From DASRJX01 sp035649235 (GTDB taxonomy: Bacteria > Acidobacteriota > Polarisedimenticolia > Gp22-AA2), in NCBI GenBank assembly GCA_035649235.1, contig DASRJX010000076.1:1-24254 (forward strand): a DNA stretch of 24,254 nucleotides, given 5' to 3'. A program made the position numbers and the translations under genes. This document shows, piece after piece, positions 1-7,366 of this stretch. The notes beneath the pieces are model-generated. The model searched no databases, had not been told where the DNA came from, and worked only from the letters and a program-made list of their open reading frames with translations. Every line of letters starts with the position of its first letter. Within the stretch, counting starts at the first letter, position 1.

Positions 1-147
1 CCCCGTGTTGTCGTGGTTGGCCAGGAGGGCGGCGAAATCGGCCGCTCGGAGCGGCGCGGATCCCGACCGCGGGCCACCCGCCAGCATTGCCGTCACAGCC
101 GCCAGGACGGTCACCGAGACCGCCAGAAGTCTCGCCACCCCTCTCAT
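1..147 (-). CDS. Exported protein of unknown function, N-terminal fragment
   Basis: Only the first 49 codons lie in the window; the gene runs off the left edge. The start is the ATG at 147-145, preceded on the minus strand by a purine-rich AAAGGGGGAC ribosome binding site. The protein opens MRGVARLLAVSVTVLAAVTA, a positively charged N-terminus followed by a hydrophobic core of about 18 residues and small residues near position 30 (SGSAPL). This is a typical Sec signal peptide or N-terminal anchor. The visible mature part (AADFAALLANHDNTG) does not let me recognise a family. The gene is divergent from the M24 peptidase across a 208-bp region containing a hairpin at 188-217. I am confident that it is a real gene from the start context and signal sequence. 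The function is unknown. Confidence 0.6.
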   Translation of the reverse strand, partial: MRGVARLLAVSVTVLAAVTAMLAGGPRSGSAPLRAADFAALLANHDNTG

Positions 148-187
148 CTCGTCCCCCTTTTATCCGTGACAGTGATTCGGTACAGGC

Positions 188-217
188 ATGTTGCTGCCAA
201 TTACTATGGGGCAACAT
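188..217. repeat. Inverted repeat (hairpin or operator) in divergent intergenic region
   Basis: ATGTTGC at 188-194 pairs perfectly with GCAACAT at 211-217. The inner CC (197-198) can pair with GG (209-210) after a 2-nt bulge, leaving a 10-nt AT-rich loop. It lies about 40 bp upstream of the start of the leftward exported-protein gene, in the least GC-rich part of this region, and no T-run follows. It could be a regulator-binding palindrome or a 5' UTR hairpin of the leftward gene. It is not a convincing terminator. Confidence 0.35.
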
Positions 218-337
218 TCCGCGCCGGTCAATAACTTTCTGGCCTGCTGGCCGATGCGCCTCGCGACGGTCGCTCTGTGATCGCGGTTACGCAGCCGTCA
301 TCCGTCCGCCCATAGCACCCGGGACGGCGGCGCCCTG

Positions 338-346
338 TGCTAGTCT
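338..346 (+). promoter_or_regulatory. Extended -10 element of the M24 peptidase gene
   Basis: TGC-TAGTCT (TG extension at 338-339, hexamer at 341-346) sits 9 nt before the ATG at 356. No good -35 is visible at 16-18 bp upstream. Transcription would begin only 2-3 nt before the start codon, consistent with the absence of a Shine-Dalgarno sequence. Confidence 0.35.
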
Positions 347-355
347 AACGCCCCT

Positions 356-1528
356 ATGGACCTCGGCCGGATCCAGTCCAGCCTGCGGGAGCTGCAGCTG
401 CCGGGGTGGCTCCTCTACGACTTCCACGGCTCCAACCCGATCGCGCGCCACGTGGCCGGACTCGGGCCGGAACGGTTCGCCACCCGCCGCTGGTTCGGGC
501 TCATCCCTCAATCGGGGGATCCGACCTGGCTGCACCACGCGATCGAGGCGCACCTGTTCGCCGATCTCCCCGGAAGGCGGCTGCCGTTCGTCGCCTACCG
601 CGAGCTCCAGGAGAAGCTGCGCGGCGTCCTGCAGGGGCTCGACCGGGTGGCGATGGAATACGCTCCCGGGGGCGCCATTCCGTACGTCTCACGGGTCGAC
701 GGGGGGACGCTCGAGCTGGTGCGGGCGGCGGGAGTCCAGGTGGTGAGCAGCGCCGACCTGATTCAGTCCTGCGAAGCCCGCTGGTCGAAGGAGGGCCTGG
801 CCTCCCACCGCCGTGCTGCCCAGGGGCTCAAGGAGGTGCTGCAGGCCACCTTCAACGAGGTTTCGGCGGCGGTCGCGGCCGGCCGGGGGCCGACCGAGCA
901 CGCCATCCAGCAGTTCATGGGGGAGCAGTTCCAGTCGCGCCGGCTACACTTCGACCCCCCCATCGTGGCGGTCAACGCCAACGCCGGGAACCCCCACTAC
1001 GAGGTGCGTCCTCACGACAGCGCTCCGATCCGGCGCGGGGACCTGCTGCTGCTCGATCTGTGGTGCCGGGAGGAGCCGGCCGGCTCGATCTGGGCCGACA
1101 TCACGTGGATGGCCTATCTCGGGCCGAAGGTGCCGGAGAAGTACCGCGCCGTCTGGGACGTGGTCGCCGGAGCGCGCGACGCCGCAGTCGCCTTCCTACG
1201 CGAGGCCGTGGCCCGTGGCAAGCGGGTGCGCGGCGCCGAGGTTGACACGGTGGCCCGCGAGCACGTGCGGGTGCACGGCTATGCCGACCGGTTCCTGCAC
1301 CGCACGGGGCACAGCATCGGCTTCGAGGTGCACGGGAACGGCTGCAACATCGATTCCCTCGAGACCATCGACGAGCGGCAATTGATCCCCGAGACCGGGT
1401 TCTCCATCGAGCCGGGGATCTACCTCCCCGAATTCGGGATCCGCAGCGAGATCGACGTCTACCTGGAGGAGCGCTCGGTCGAGGTCACGACCGCGGTGCA
1501 GGATCAGATCGTCCCCCTCCTCCCCTGA
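356..1528 (+). CDS. M24-family metallopeptidase (Xaa-Pro aminopeptidase-like)
   Basis: This 390-residue protein has the two-part layout of the creatinase/prolidase family: a non-catalytic N-terminal domain (about 1-150) and a C-terminal pita-bread domain (about 155-385). All five expected dinuclear-metal ligands are visible: Asp234 (LLLLDLW), Asp248 (WADITW), His319 (RTGHSIG), Glu352 (SIEPGIY) and Glu365 (IRSEIDVY). Family members cleave an N-terminal residue before proline or hydrolyse X-Pro dipeptides, usually with Mn or Co, in the cytoplasm. No signal peptide is seen. There is no Shine-Dalgarno sequence before the ATG, and a -10-like element lies 9 nt upstream, so the mRNA may be almost leaderless. 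The gene converges on the hpn operon with a 42-bp gap. The family is certain; the substrate (aminopeptidase P or prolidase) is not. Confidence 0.9.
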   Translation: MDLGRIQSSLRELQLPGWLLYDFHGSNPIARHVAGLGPERFATRRWFGLIPQSGDPTWLHHAIEAHLFADLPGRRLPFVAYRELQEKLRGVLQGLDRVAMEYAPGGAIPYVSRVDGGTLELVRAAGVQVVSSADLIQSCEARWSKEGLASHRRAAQGLKEVLQATFNEVSAAVAAGRGPTEHAIQQFMGEQFQSRRLHFDPPIVAVNANAGNPHYEVRPHDSAPIRRGDLLLLDLWCREEPAGSIWADITWMAYLGPKVPEKYRAVWDVVAGARDAAVAFLREAVARGKRVRGAEVDTVAREHVRVHGYADRFLHRTGHSIGFEVHGNGCNIDSLETIDERQLIPETGFSIEPGIYLPEFGIRSEIDVYLEERSVEVTTAVQDQIVPLLP

Positions 1529-1570
1529 GTCGAGGCTCGCGAAGTCTCCTCCTCTGCTGCGCCCACTCCG

Positions 1571-2041
1571 TCATCGGAAGCCCCGGAACCCCCTCTCCAT
1601 GCGCGCCAGCATCGCGGCGATTTCGTCCAGGCTCGGGTAGTCGATCACCATCTGTTCGGCGAGCTCTTCACCCCAGCGGGGATGGCGGCGGACTACCAGG
1701 CGGGCGAGGAGAACCCGCTCCGGGAGGTCGGGATGCAGCCGGCGGAGGGCGCGGAAGTCTCTGCGCAGCAGCCAGCGCTGGAAGGCGATGGTGTGAATGG
1801 CGCGCCGGTACCCCCACAGCACGGCCAGGAACGCGGCGGCCGCGATCGCCGCGGCCGGGCGGGCGAGCCACAGCATGAGGAGCCCTGCAGCCGCGAGAAC
1901 CGCGCTCAGCGTGACGAGCAGGGGATCGAAGAGCCGGTTGCGGGCGATCGCCGGCCGGTCGAAGTAGCGTCCCGCCCGGACGTGCGTCCAGACGAGCCAG
2001 CCCAGAAGCCCGAGGAGGAGCGCCGTGATTCCGGCCGTCAT
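1571..2041 (-). CDS. Small two-helix membrane protein at the end of the hpn operon
   Basis: The start ATG (2041-2039) overlaps the hpnE stop by 4 bp (ATGA), so it is probably translationally coupled to hpnE. The product is 156 residues. A hydrophobic segment at about 3-20 and a long hydrophobic stretch at about 40-80 (roughly two helices) are followed by a basic, soluble tail of about 75 residues containing RRDFRALRRLHPDLPERV and ending FRGFR. I do not recognise the family. The reading frame stays open upstream through hpnE, but that extension is a shadow, because hpnE is clearly the gene there. Its position suggests a role linked to squalene or hopanoid membranes, or simple co-transcription. 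No catalytic motif is seen. Confidence 0.7.
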   Translation of the reverse strand: MTAGITALLLGLLGWLVWTHVRAGRYFDRPAIARNRLFDPLLVTLSAVLAAAGLLMLWLARPAAAIAAAAFLAVLWGYRRAIHTIAFQRWLLRRDFRALRRLHPDLPERVLLARLVVRRHPRWGEELAEQMVIDYPSLDEIAAMLARMERGFRGFR

Positions 2042-3414
2042 GCGCCGGCCGCCAGGCGGGCGCAGGCATGTCCCGAAAGCACCGCCCCCTCGATGGTGGC
2101 CGGAAAGCCCGTGGCGGTCCAGTCGCCCGCCAGGTAGAGCCCCTGAAGCGGCGTGCGGAACCCGGGGCGCAGCGCCGCCGAGCCGGGGCGGAGCGACACG
2201 GTGGCGCGCCGCTCTTTGATCACCAGCGCGTGCCGCGGAGGCGTCCGCCGCACGGCCGGGAAGCAGGCCCGCAGGTCCTCCAGAGCCGACCTGACGATCG
2301 CCTCCTTCGGGCGCTCGGCGAAATCCCCGGCGGCGCTCCTGACGAGCGTCACGTGGTGCGTCCCGGCCGCGCCCGCCAGGGCGCCGCGGGTGAACAGCCA
2401 CTGCCAGGCGCAGCCGAGGAGACCCGCGAAGTCGAGGTCGGTCACCTGGGTCCCGAACCAGAGGTAGACCGAGACGATCGACTGCTCGGGCAGCCGGGAG
2501 GCGCCCTCGAAGAACCGTCCTCCGGCGACAGGAGGCGGGAGGATCTCGAGCAGCTCTCGGGGCGGCAGCGCGGCGATGACCCGGCCCGCCGGCAGGCGCT
2601 CCCCTCCCGCGAGCACCACCCCGGCGCAGCTCTCCCCTGCCAGCAGGAGCCTCAGGACCGGCGACCGCAGCCGCACCTCCCCGCCTCGGGCCTTGAGAAA
2701 CCTGGCGGCGGGCTCCGCATAGAGATCGCTCAGTCCCACCTGCGACAGCCCGAGACCGGATCGATCGCCGCCGCCCTGGAGCGCCTGGTGCAGCACGGCC
2801 GCGAAGCCGGACGCGGCGGCCAGGTCCGGGCTCTCGTTCAGGACCGCGATAGCCAGGGGGTCCCACAACCTGCGCCGGGTCTCCGGGCTCTGTCCCAGGG
2901 CGGCCAGCCAGGAGGCCACGGTCGTACGGTCGAGGGGATCGTCGGAACCGGAACTCTCTCGCGAGGGCCCGGGAGGCGCCGCGCGGCGCGCGGCGCGCGC
3001 CACCCGCAGAAGCCTGAGCCGGTCGCGCCAGCCGAGACGGGGGAACCCCAGGAGTCCCAAGATGGCGCCGAGGGGCCCGGGGGCCATCCCGAGCCGGAAC
3101 CAGCCAACGCTTCCGTCCCTCTCCGCCAGCGCGATCTCGAGACGCGGCTGGATCGCCAGGCGATCGCGCGTGCCGATGCGCTCGAGGAATCGCAGCGTCT
3201 CGTCGTAGCATCCCATGAACAGATGCTGGCCGTTGTCCACCACGCCTCCGGTCGTCGGATCGATCCAGGAGCGGGCGCGTCCACCGAGATGCGGGCGGGC
3301 CTCGACGAGCACGACCCTGGCGCCCCCCTCGGCGAGCGCTGTCGCGGCGGACAGGCCGGCGAAGCCGCCGCCGACCACGATCACGTCGGGGGCGCCGCCG
3401 GAACGGGCGGGCAT
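2038..3414 (-). CDS. hpnE: Hydroxysqualene dehydroxylase (squalene-associated FAD-dependent desaturase)
   Basis: This 458-residue flavoprotein opens with a dinucleotide-binding motif (DVIVVGGGFAGLSAA, residues 10-24) followed by VEARPHLGGRARS, the signature of FAD amine-oxidase/phytoene-desaturase folds. The C-terminus carries the second FAD motif (LYLAGDWTATGFPATIEGAVLSG). Together with hpnC and hpnD immediately upstream, this identifies HpnE, which reductively removes the hydroxyl of hydroxysqualene to give squalene. The start ATG lies 1 nt beyond the hpnD stop codon, and the end overlaps the next gene by 4 bp, so the operon is tight. A carotenoid desaturase is the alternative from sequence alone, but gene order and length favour HpnE. 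Confidence 0.92.
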   Translation of the reverse strand: MPARSGGAPDVIVVGGGFAGLSAATALAEGGARVVLVEARPHLGGRARSWIDPTTGGVVDNGQHLFMGCYDETLRFLERIGTRDRLAIQPRLEIALAERDGSVGWFRLGMAPGPLGAILGLLGFPRLGWRDRLRLLRVARAARRAAPPGPSRESSGSDDPLDRTTVASWLAALGQSPETRRRLWDPLAIAVLNESPDLAAASGFAAVLHQALQGGGDRSGLGLSQVGLSDLYAEPAARFLKARGGEVRLRSPVLRLLLAGESCAGVVLAGGERLPAGRVIAALPPRELLEILPPPVAGGRFFEGASRLPEQSIVSVYLWFGTQVTDLDFAGLLGCAWQWLFTRGALAGAAGTHHVTLVRSAAGDFAERPKEAIVRSALEDLRACFPAVRRTPPRHALVIKERRATVSLRPGSAALRPGFRTPLQGLYLAGDWTATGFPATIEGAVLSGHACARLAAGA

Positions 3415-3415
3415 T

Positions 3416-4276
3416 CTAGGAATGAATCCGGCCCGTGACCCAGGCCCGCAGGGCCACCGTCGCCTGCGTCAGGCGGGGCACGGAGACCCGCCGCTCGAAG
3501 ACCGGGAAACGCTCGGCCTCCAGCCGGCGCAGGAGCCGCCGGTAGATGGCCCCCATCACCTCGGCCGGCAGCAGGAGCCGCTTCTCGCCCGGCGGCAGAG
3601 CCTGCGCGGCACTCTCGAAGTGGCGGCCGGCCCGGGCGGCCTGGTAGCGCATCAGCGCCAGGAAGGCGGCGCTCCGCGTGCCAGCGAACAGGTCGCGCTC
3701 CCCGTAGCCGAAGGCCTCCATCTCGTCCGCGGGCAGGTAGATCCGGTCCCGATCGGCGTCGGCCTTGAGGTCGCGGAGGATGTTGGTGAGCTGCAGGGCG
3801 ATCCCGAGGTCGATGGCGTAGTCGCGGCTCCTGGGATGGGCGCTGCCGAAGATCGGCAGGCAGATGAGTCCCACGGCGGAGGCGACCCGGTAGCAATAGC
3901 CCCGTAGCTCCGCGAAGCTCGCGTAGCGCCGCTTGTGGAGGTCCATCTCGACGCCCTCGAGGATCGCCTCGAAGGGCTCGCGGGGGATGTGGAAGCGGCG
4001 GATGCACGCCTGCAGGGCCTGGGTCGACGGGCGGGCCGGCGTGCCCGCGTAGCAGCGCGCCAGCTCGTCCCGGCACAACAGCAGCTCGGAGTGTGCGTCC
4101 CGGCCCGGGACGCCCTCGTCGGCGAGGTCGTCCACCTGCCGGCAGAAGGCGTAGACCGTCTCGATCGCCAGCCGCCTTTCGCGCGGCAGGAGCCCGAACG
4201 AGTAATGGAACGACGAGCCGGCCGAGGCCCGTCCGGGGCGCGCCGCCCTGTCGGCCGCGGGGATCACCTGCGCCAC
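3416..4276 (-). CDS. hpnD: Presqualene diphosphate synthase
   Basis: This 286-residue protein belongs to the trans-isoprenyl diphosphate head-to-head synthase (squalene/phytoene synthase) family. The first aspartate-rich motif is DDLAD at 49-53 and the second is NILRDLKAD at 165-173. Both bind Mg-diphosphate. HpnD joins two farnesyl diphosphates into presqualene diphosphate. The start is a GTG at 4276, inside the end of hpnC (13-bp overlap). SSFHYSFGLLPRERRLAI near the N-terminus is typical of HpnD, whereas the upstream paralogue has the HYENFPVASLLLPRRLR pattern of HpnC. It is cytoplasmic and acts between HpnC and HpnE genes in the same transcript. Confidence 0.93.
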   Translation of the reverse strand: MAQVIPAADRAARPGRASAGSSFHYSFGLLPRERRLAIETVYAFCRQVDDLADEGVPGRDAHSELLLCRDELARCYAGTPARPSTQALQACIRRFHIPREPFEAILEGVEMDLHKRRYASFAELRGYCYRVASAVGLICLPIFGSAHPRSRDYAIDLGIALQLTNILRDLKADADRDRIYLPADEMEAFGYGERDLFAGTRSAAFLALMRYQAARAGRHFESAAQALPPGEKRLLLPAEVMGAIYRRLLRRLEAERFPVFERRVSVPRLTQATVALRAWVTGRIHS

Positions 4277-5148
4277 AGGACGGACCTCAGGAGGATCGGC
4301 CCCGCGTCGCGGGAGGTGAGCCGCGGGCGCCGCCGGAAGACGTCGTAGCCGGCGTCCTCGATGCGCTCCAGGATGCGCCAGCCTCCCTGCCAGGTGAGAC
4401 GGAGCTCGGCCCGCAGGCGTCCCCGCACGCGGTCGCAGAGGGGTCGCCCGGCCTCGAACAGCCCCCGGGTCCGTCCGATCTGCTCCCGCATGAGGGAACG
4501 GAACGCGTCGTCGACGCGGCCGGCCAGGAGCGCGTCCTCGGACACGCCGTGATGGAGGCGATCCGACTCGGGCAGGTAGATGCGGCCGCGTTCCAGGTCC
4601 AGGGCCACGTCCTGCCAGTGGTTGGCGAGCTGCAGCGCCGTGCAGATCGAATCCGACAGCGGCCAGAGCGCCGCGTCGCGGTACCCGAAGAGATGCAGGA
4701 TGAGCCTCCCGACCGGGTTGGCCGACAGGCGGCAGTAGTCGAGGAGCGACTCGAAATCAGGGTGGCGCGTCTTGGTCACGTCGAGCCGGAACGCCGCGAG
4801 CAGGTCGAGGAACGGCTCGAGCGGCAGGTGGTGCTGCTCGAAGGCCAGGCCCAACGACACGAACACCGGGTGCTCCGCGTCCCCGCGAACGCACCGCTGG
4901 AGCATCTCCTCCCAGGCCAGAAGCGCCTCGAGCCGCCGGCCGTCGTGCTCCTTCTCGTCGGCGATGTCGTCCGCCGTGCGCGCGAAGGCATAGATCGCCT
5001 GCACCGCCTGACGGAGGCGCCGCGGCAGGAGAAGGGACGCCACCGGGAAGTTCTCGTAGTGCTCCCGGGCCAGGCGGGCGCAGTGATCCAGTGCTGCGAT
5101 CGCGGACTGGTCGTGGCGTTCTCTCGCGGGCAGGCTGCGGGTGCGCAT
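4264..5148 (-). CDS. hpnC: Hydroxysqualene synthase (squalene synthase HpnC)
   Basis: This 294-residue squalene/phytoene synthase-family protein carries HYENFPVASLLLP (30-42), the first Asp motif ADDIADE (59-65) and the second motif NHWQDVALDLERGR (176-189). HpnC converts presqualene diphosphate to hydroxysqualene, which HpnE then reduces. It is the first gene of the hpnC-hpnD-hpnE cluster, the usual bacterial squalene route from farnesyl diphosphate. Squalene-hopene cyclase is not in the window. The ATG at 5148 lacks a Shine-Dalgarno sequence and lies 12 nt downstream of an extended -10. The 13-bp overlap with hpnD suggests coupled translation. Confidence 0.93.
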   Translation of the reverse strand: MRTRSLPARERHDQSAIAALDHCARLAREHYENFPVASLLLPRRLRQAVQAIYAFARTADDIADEKEHDGRRLEALLAWEEMLQRCVRGDAEHPVFVSLGLAFEQHHLPLEPFLDLLAAFRLDVTKTRHPDFESLLDYCRLSANPVGRLILHLFGYRDAALWPLSDSICTALQLANHWQDVALDLERGRIYLPESDRLHHGVSEDALLAGRVDDAFRSLMREQIGRTRGLFEAGRPLCDRVRGRLRAELRLTWQGGWRILERIEDAGYDVFRRRPRLTSRDAGPILLRSVLWRR

Positions 5149-5160
5149 CCGGACGCGCCG

Positions 5161-5169
5161 ATGATATCA
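5161..5169 (-). promoter_or_regulatory. Extended -10 promoter element of the hpn operon
   Basis: On the minus strand TGA-TATCAT has its hexamer at 5166-5161 (five of six matches to TATAAT) with a TG extension. It ends 12 nt before the hpnC ATG. No strong -35 is seen. The predicted leader is about 5 nt and has no ribosome binding site. Confidence 0.45.
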
Positions 5170-5198
5170 CCCCCGCGTCGCGCTCCCCGGCGCGGCCA

Positions 5199-5227
5199 TT
5201 GCTATTTCCCGGGCCTCCCCCTAGACT
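5199..5227 (+). promoter_or_regulatory. Sigma-70-type promoter of the aldehyde dehydrogenase gene
   Basis: TTGCTA (5199-5204) and TAGACT (5222-5227) are separated by 17 bp, each matching the consensus at four of six positions. Transcription would start near 5234, leaving an approximately 18-nt leader that contains the GGAGAG ribosome binding site before the ATG at 5252. Confidence 0.5.
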
Positions 5228-5251
5228 CCTCGTTCGAGCCGGAGAGTCCCG

Positions 5252-6679
5252 ATGTCGCGTCCCACGCCCCTGTTCATCGACGGCCGTCCGGTCAAAACCG
5301 AGCGGCACGCCGTGATCCGCAGCCCGTACGACGGCCACGAGGTGGCGGAGGTGGCGCTCGGATCGCCCGCCGACCTGGAGGCGGCGACGGTCGCCGCGGT
5401 GCGCGCGTTCGATGCCACGCGGCGCCTGTCGCGCCGTCAGCGCGCCGACATCCTGCTGCGCGTCGCCGAGGGGGTGGCCCGGCGCAAGGACGCGATCGCA
5501 GAGACCATGACCGACGAGATGGGTAAGCCCCTGCAGTTCTCGCGCATGGAGGTCGATCGGTGCGTCACCACCTTCACGCTGGCAGCCGAGGAGGCCAGAC
5601 GCTGGGCGGGAGAGGTGGTGCCTGTGGACATCGAGCCGCACACGGCGGGGTTCCACGCTCAGACGGTGATGGTCCCTCTGGGGCCCGTCGCCGCCATCTC
5701 CCCGTTCAACTTCCCGCTCAACCTGGTGGCCCACAAGCTGGCCCCCTGCCTGGCGGTCGGCAGCAGCATGGTCCTCAAGCCGGCGCGGCAGACACCGCTC
5801 GAAGCGCTCGCGCTGGCGGAGATCGTGCACGAGGCAGGCGCTCCCCCGGGCGCGTTCAACGTGGTCAACTGCGAGCCGGCCGTCGGCGAGGCGCTCGCCA
5901 GCGACGACCGCTTCCCGTTCCTGACCTTCACCGGCAGCGCATCGGTCGGCTGGGCCCTCAAGCAGAAGGCCTGGAGGAAGCGCATGACGCTGGAGCTGGG
6001 GGGCAACGCAGCCTGCATCGTCCACGGGGACGCGGACCTCGATCACGCGGCCCAGAAATGCGCCTCCGGGGGATTCGCCCTGTCCGGCCAGTCGTGCATT
6101 TCGGTGCAGAGGATCCTGGTCCACGACGAGGTCTACGCCGACTTCGAGAAGAAGCTCCTGGAGAGGGTGCGGGCCCTCAAGGTCGGCGACCCCCGCGACC
6201 CGGCGACGATCGTCGGCCCGGTGATCGACTCCTCCGCGGCGGAGCGCATCCTCGCCTGGATCGCCGAGGCCAAGGCCGGCGGCGCTCGCGTCCTGTGCGG
6301 CGGCGGCAGGCAGGGGAACGTGATCGAGCCGACCGTGGTCGCCGACGCCGCCCCCGACCTCAAGGTCTCCTGTCAGGAGGTCTTCGGCCCTGTGGTCACG
6401 CTCTCCCGTTATCAGGATTTCGAGCAGGCCGTAAGACAGGCGGACGCCTCCCCGTTCGGGCTGCAGGCCGGCCTGTTCACCCATGACCTGAGGCTGATCC
6501 GGCACGCGGTCGAGAACCTCGACGTCGGGGGGCTGGTGGTCAACGACGCGCCGACGACCCGCATCGACAACATGCCCTACGGCGGGAGGCGCGCCTCGGG
6601 CCTCGGCCGGGAGGGGCCGCGCTACGCCATGCACGAGATGTCCGAGCCGCGGCTCGTGCTCTTCAACCTGGATCACTGA
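5252..6679 (+). CDS. NAD(P)-dependent aldehyde dehydrogenase
   Basis: This 475-residue ALDH-superfamily enzyme oxidises an aldehyde to the acid (or acyl product) with NAD(P). Visible active-site elements are Asn153 in SPFNFP, Lys176 in VLKPA, general base Glu248 in TLELGGN, nucleophile Cys282 in SGQSCISVQR and Glu376 in CQEVFGP. The sequence style (MTDEMGKPLQFSRMEV, CISVQRILVHDEVY, GGRRASGLGREGPRYAMHEM) resembles the lactaldehyde, non-phosphorylating glyceraldehyde-3-phosphate and phosphonoacetaldehyde dehydrogenase group, but the substrate cannot be read from the sequence. It has its own promoter, a GGAGAG ribosome binding site and a downstream terminator, so it is probably monocistronic. 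It is unlikely to be the box-pathway semialdehyde dehydrogenase, because it lies 8 kb from the box genes. Confidence 0.9.
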   Translation: MSRPTPLFIDGRPVKTERHAVIRSPYDGHEVAEVALGSPADLEAATVAAVRAFDATRRLSRRQRADILLRVAEGVARRKDAIAETMTDEMGKPLQFSRMEVDRCVTTFTLAAEEARRWAGEVVPVDIEPHTAGFHAQTVMVPLGPVAAISPFNFPLNLVAHKLAPCLAVGSSMVLKPARQTPLEALALAEIVHEAGAPPGAFNVVNCEPAVGEALASDDRFPFLTFTGSASVGWALKQKAWRKRMTLELGGNAACIVHGDADLDHAAQKCASGGFALSGQSCISVQRILVHDEVYADFEKKLLERVRALKVGDPRDPATIVGPVIDSSAAERILAWIAEAKAGGARVLCGGGRQGNVIEPTVVADAAPDLKVSCQEVFGPVVTLSRYQDFEQAVRQADASPFGLQAGLFTHDLRLIRHAVENLDVGGLVVNDAPTTRIDNMPYGGRRASGLGREGPRYAMHEMSEPRLVLFNLDH

Positions 6680-6703
6680 TTCGCCGCGCGCGGATCCCCT
6701 CCG

Positions 6704-6725
6704 GCGGCTCCCCGGGGCCGCTTTT
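6704..6725 (+). terminator. Rho-independent terminator after the aldehyde dehydrogenase gene
   Basis: GCGGC (6704-6708) pairs with GCCGC (6717-6721). Two further C-G pairs form inside after a single-base bulge, and TTTT follows at 6722-6725. It begins 24 nt after the stop codon and lies just before the ECF sigma promoter, so it separates the two transcripts. The T-run is short, so the call is moderate. Confidence 0.5.
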
Positions 6726-6728
6726 GCC

Positions 6729-6754
6729 GGAACCCACGGGGCCGTCCGCCGGTA
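6729..6754 (+). promoter_or_regulatory. Putative ECF-sigma promoter (autoregulatory) of the sigma factor operon
   Basis: GGAACC (6729-6734) is followed after 16 bp by GGTA (6751-6754), resembling the ECF-type GGAAC(C)-N16-cGT architecture. The first 17 bp match the element upstream of the epimerase gene (11542-11567, minus) at 15 positions. ECF sigma factors commonly transcribe their own operon. An alternative is a sigma-70 -10 (TACTAT, 6753-6758) with no usable -35. Confidence 0.4.
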
Positions 6755-6781
6755 CTATTCGGGCGGACCGGTAGCGTGTCG

Positions 6782-7366
6782 ATGGCCTCCGAGCGGACCG
6801 ATCTCGAGCTGGTCCAGGAGGTTCTGGCGGGGCGGATCGAGGCCTTCGAGATCCTGGTCCGCCGGTACCAGCGCCTGGTCGCCACGGCGGCCCTGCGCAT
6901 GGGAGTCCCGAGGCAGGAGGTCGAGGACGTGGCGAGCGAGGTGTTCTACAAGGTGTTCCGGAGCCTGAGGCGCTACGAGCCGTCCCACGCGCTGTCGACC
7001 TGGTTGTACCGGATCACGATCAACGCTGCCCTGGACCACAGGCGGGCGCGTCGGCATGACGCGCGCTCCGAGGAGCTCCCGGCCGCCCTGGCCGACGATC
7101 GTCCGTCGCAGCTCGACGACGCGACAGGACGGGAGCGAGCCGACCTGCTCCACGAGGCCCTGAAGCGGCTGCCCGACCATTACCGGTCCCCTCTCGTCCT
7201 GACGCACGTGGAAGGGTTGCAGCTCGACCAGGTGGCCCGCATCCTCGAACTCCCCGAAGGGACGGTGAAGTCCCGGCTGTTCCGGGGCCGGGCCATGCTG
7301 AAGACCATCATTCGCCGGCACTACCCCGGGCTCGTGCCCGAGGGAGCGTTCGAGGCGACATCGTGA
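6782..7366 (+). CDS. ECF-family RNA polymerase sigma factor
   Basis: The product is about 194 residues with the two conserved ECF regions. Region 2 (about 20-88; FEILVRRYQRLVATAAL, then EDVASEVFYKVFRSLRRY and STWLYRITINAALDHRR) binds core polymerase and the -10. Region 4 (about 125-178; RLPDHYRSPLVLTHVEGL, then EIARILELPEGTVKSRLFRG-like residues) is a helix-turn-helix that reads the -35. There is no region 3. The ATG at 6782 is preferred; an in-frame GTG at 6776 is possible. It overlaps the next gene by GTGA, and that gene looks like its membrane anti-sigma partner. The upstream GGAACC-N16-GGTA element suggests autoregulation. The inducing signal is unknown, but an envelope signal is likely from the downstream genes. 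Confidence 0.92.
   Translation: MASERTDLELVQEVLAGRIEAFEILVRRYQRLVATAALRMGVPRQEVEDVASEVFYKVFRSLRRYEPSHALSTWLYRITINAALDHRRARRHDARSEELPAALADDRPSQLDDATGRERADLLHEALKRLPDHYRSPLVLTHVEGLQLDQVARILELPEGTVKSRLFRGRAMLKTIIRRHYPGLVPEGAFEATS

Noticed and set aside
1571..3211. 546-codon minus-strand frame covering the small membrane protein
   Set aside because: Only the last 156 codons are a real gene. The upstream part is an out-of-frame reading of hpnE that stays open because the two genes overlap by ATGA.
2068..3438. 456-codon plus-strand open frame opposite hpnE
   Set aside because: Its translation is low-complexity Arg/Gly/Pro/Ala and lies antisense to a clear hpnE; it is a high-GC shadow.
4757..6676. 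639-codon minus-strand frame opposite the aldehyde dehydrogenase and part of hpnC
   Set aside because: It runs antisense to the ALDH and then out of frame through hpnC, with biased composition and no recognisable domain.
5252..6679. Aldehyde dehydrogenase as the box-pathway semialdehyde dehydrogenase
   Set aside because: It is 8 kb away, has its own promoter and terminator without a TGCA-N6-TACA site, and its sequence style fits another ALDH group.
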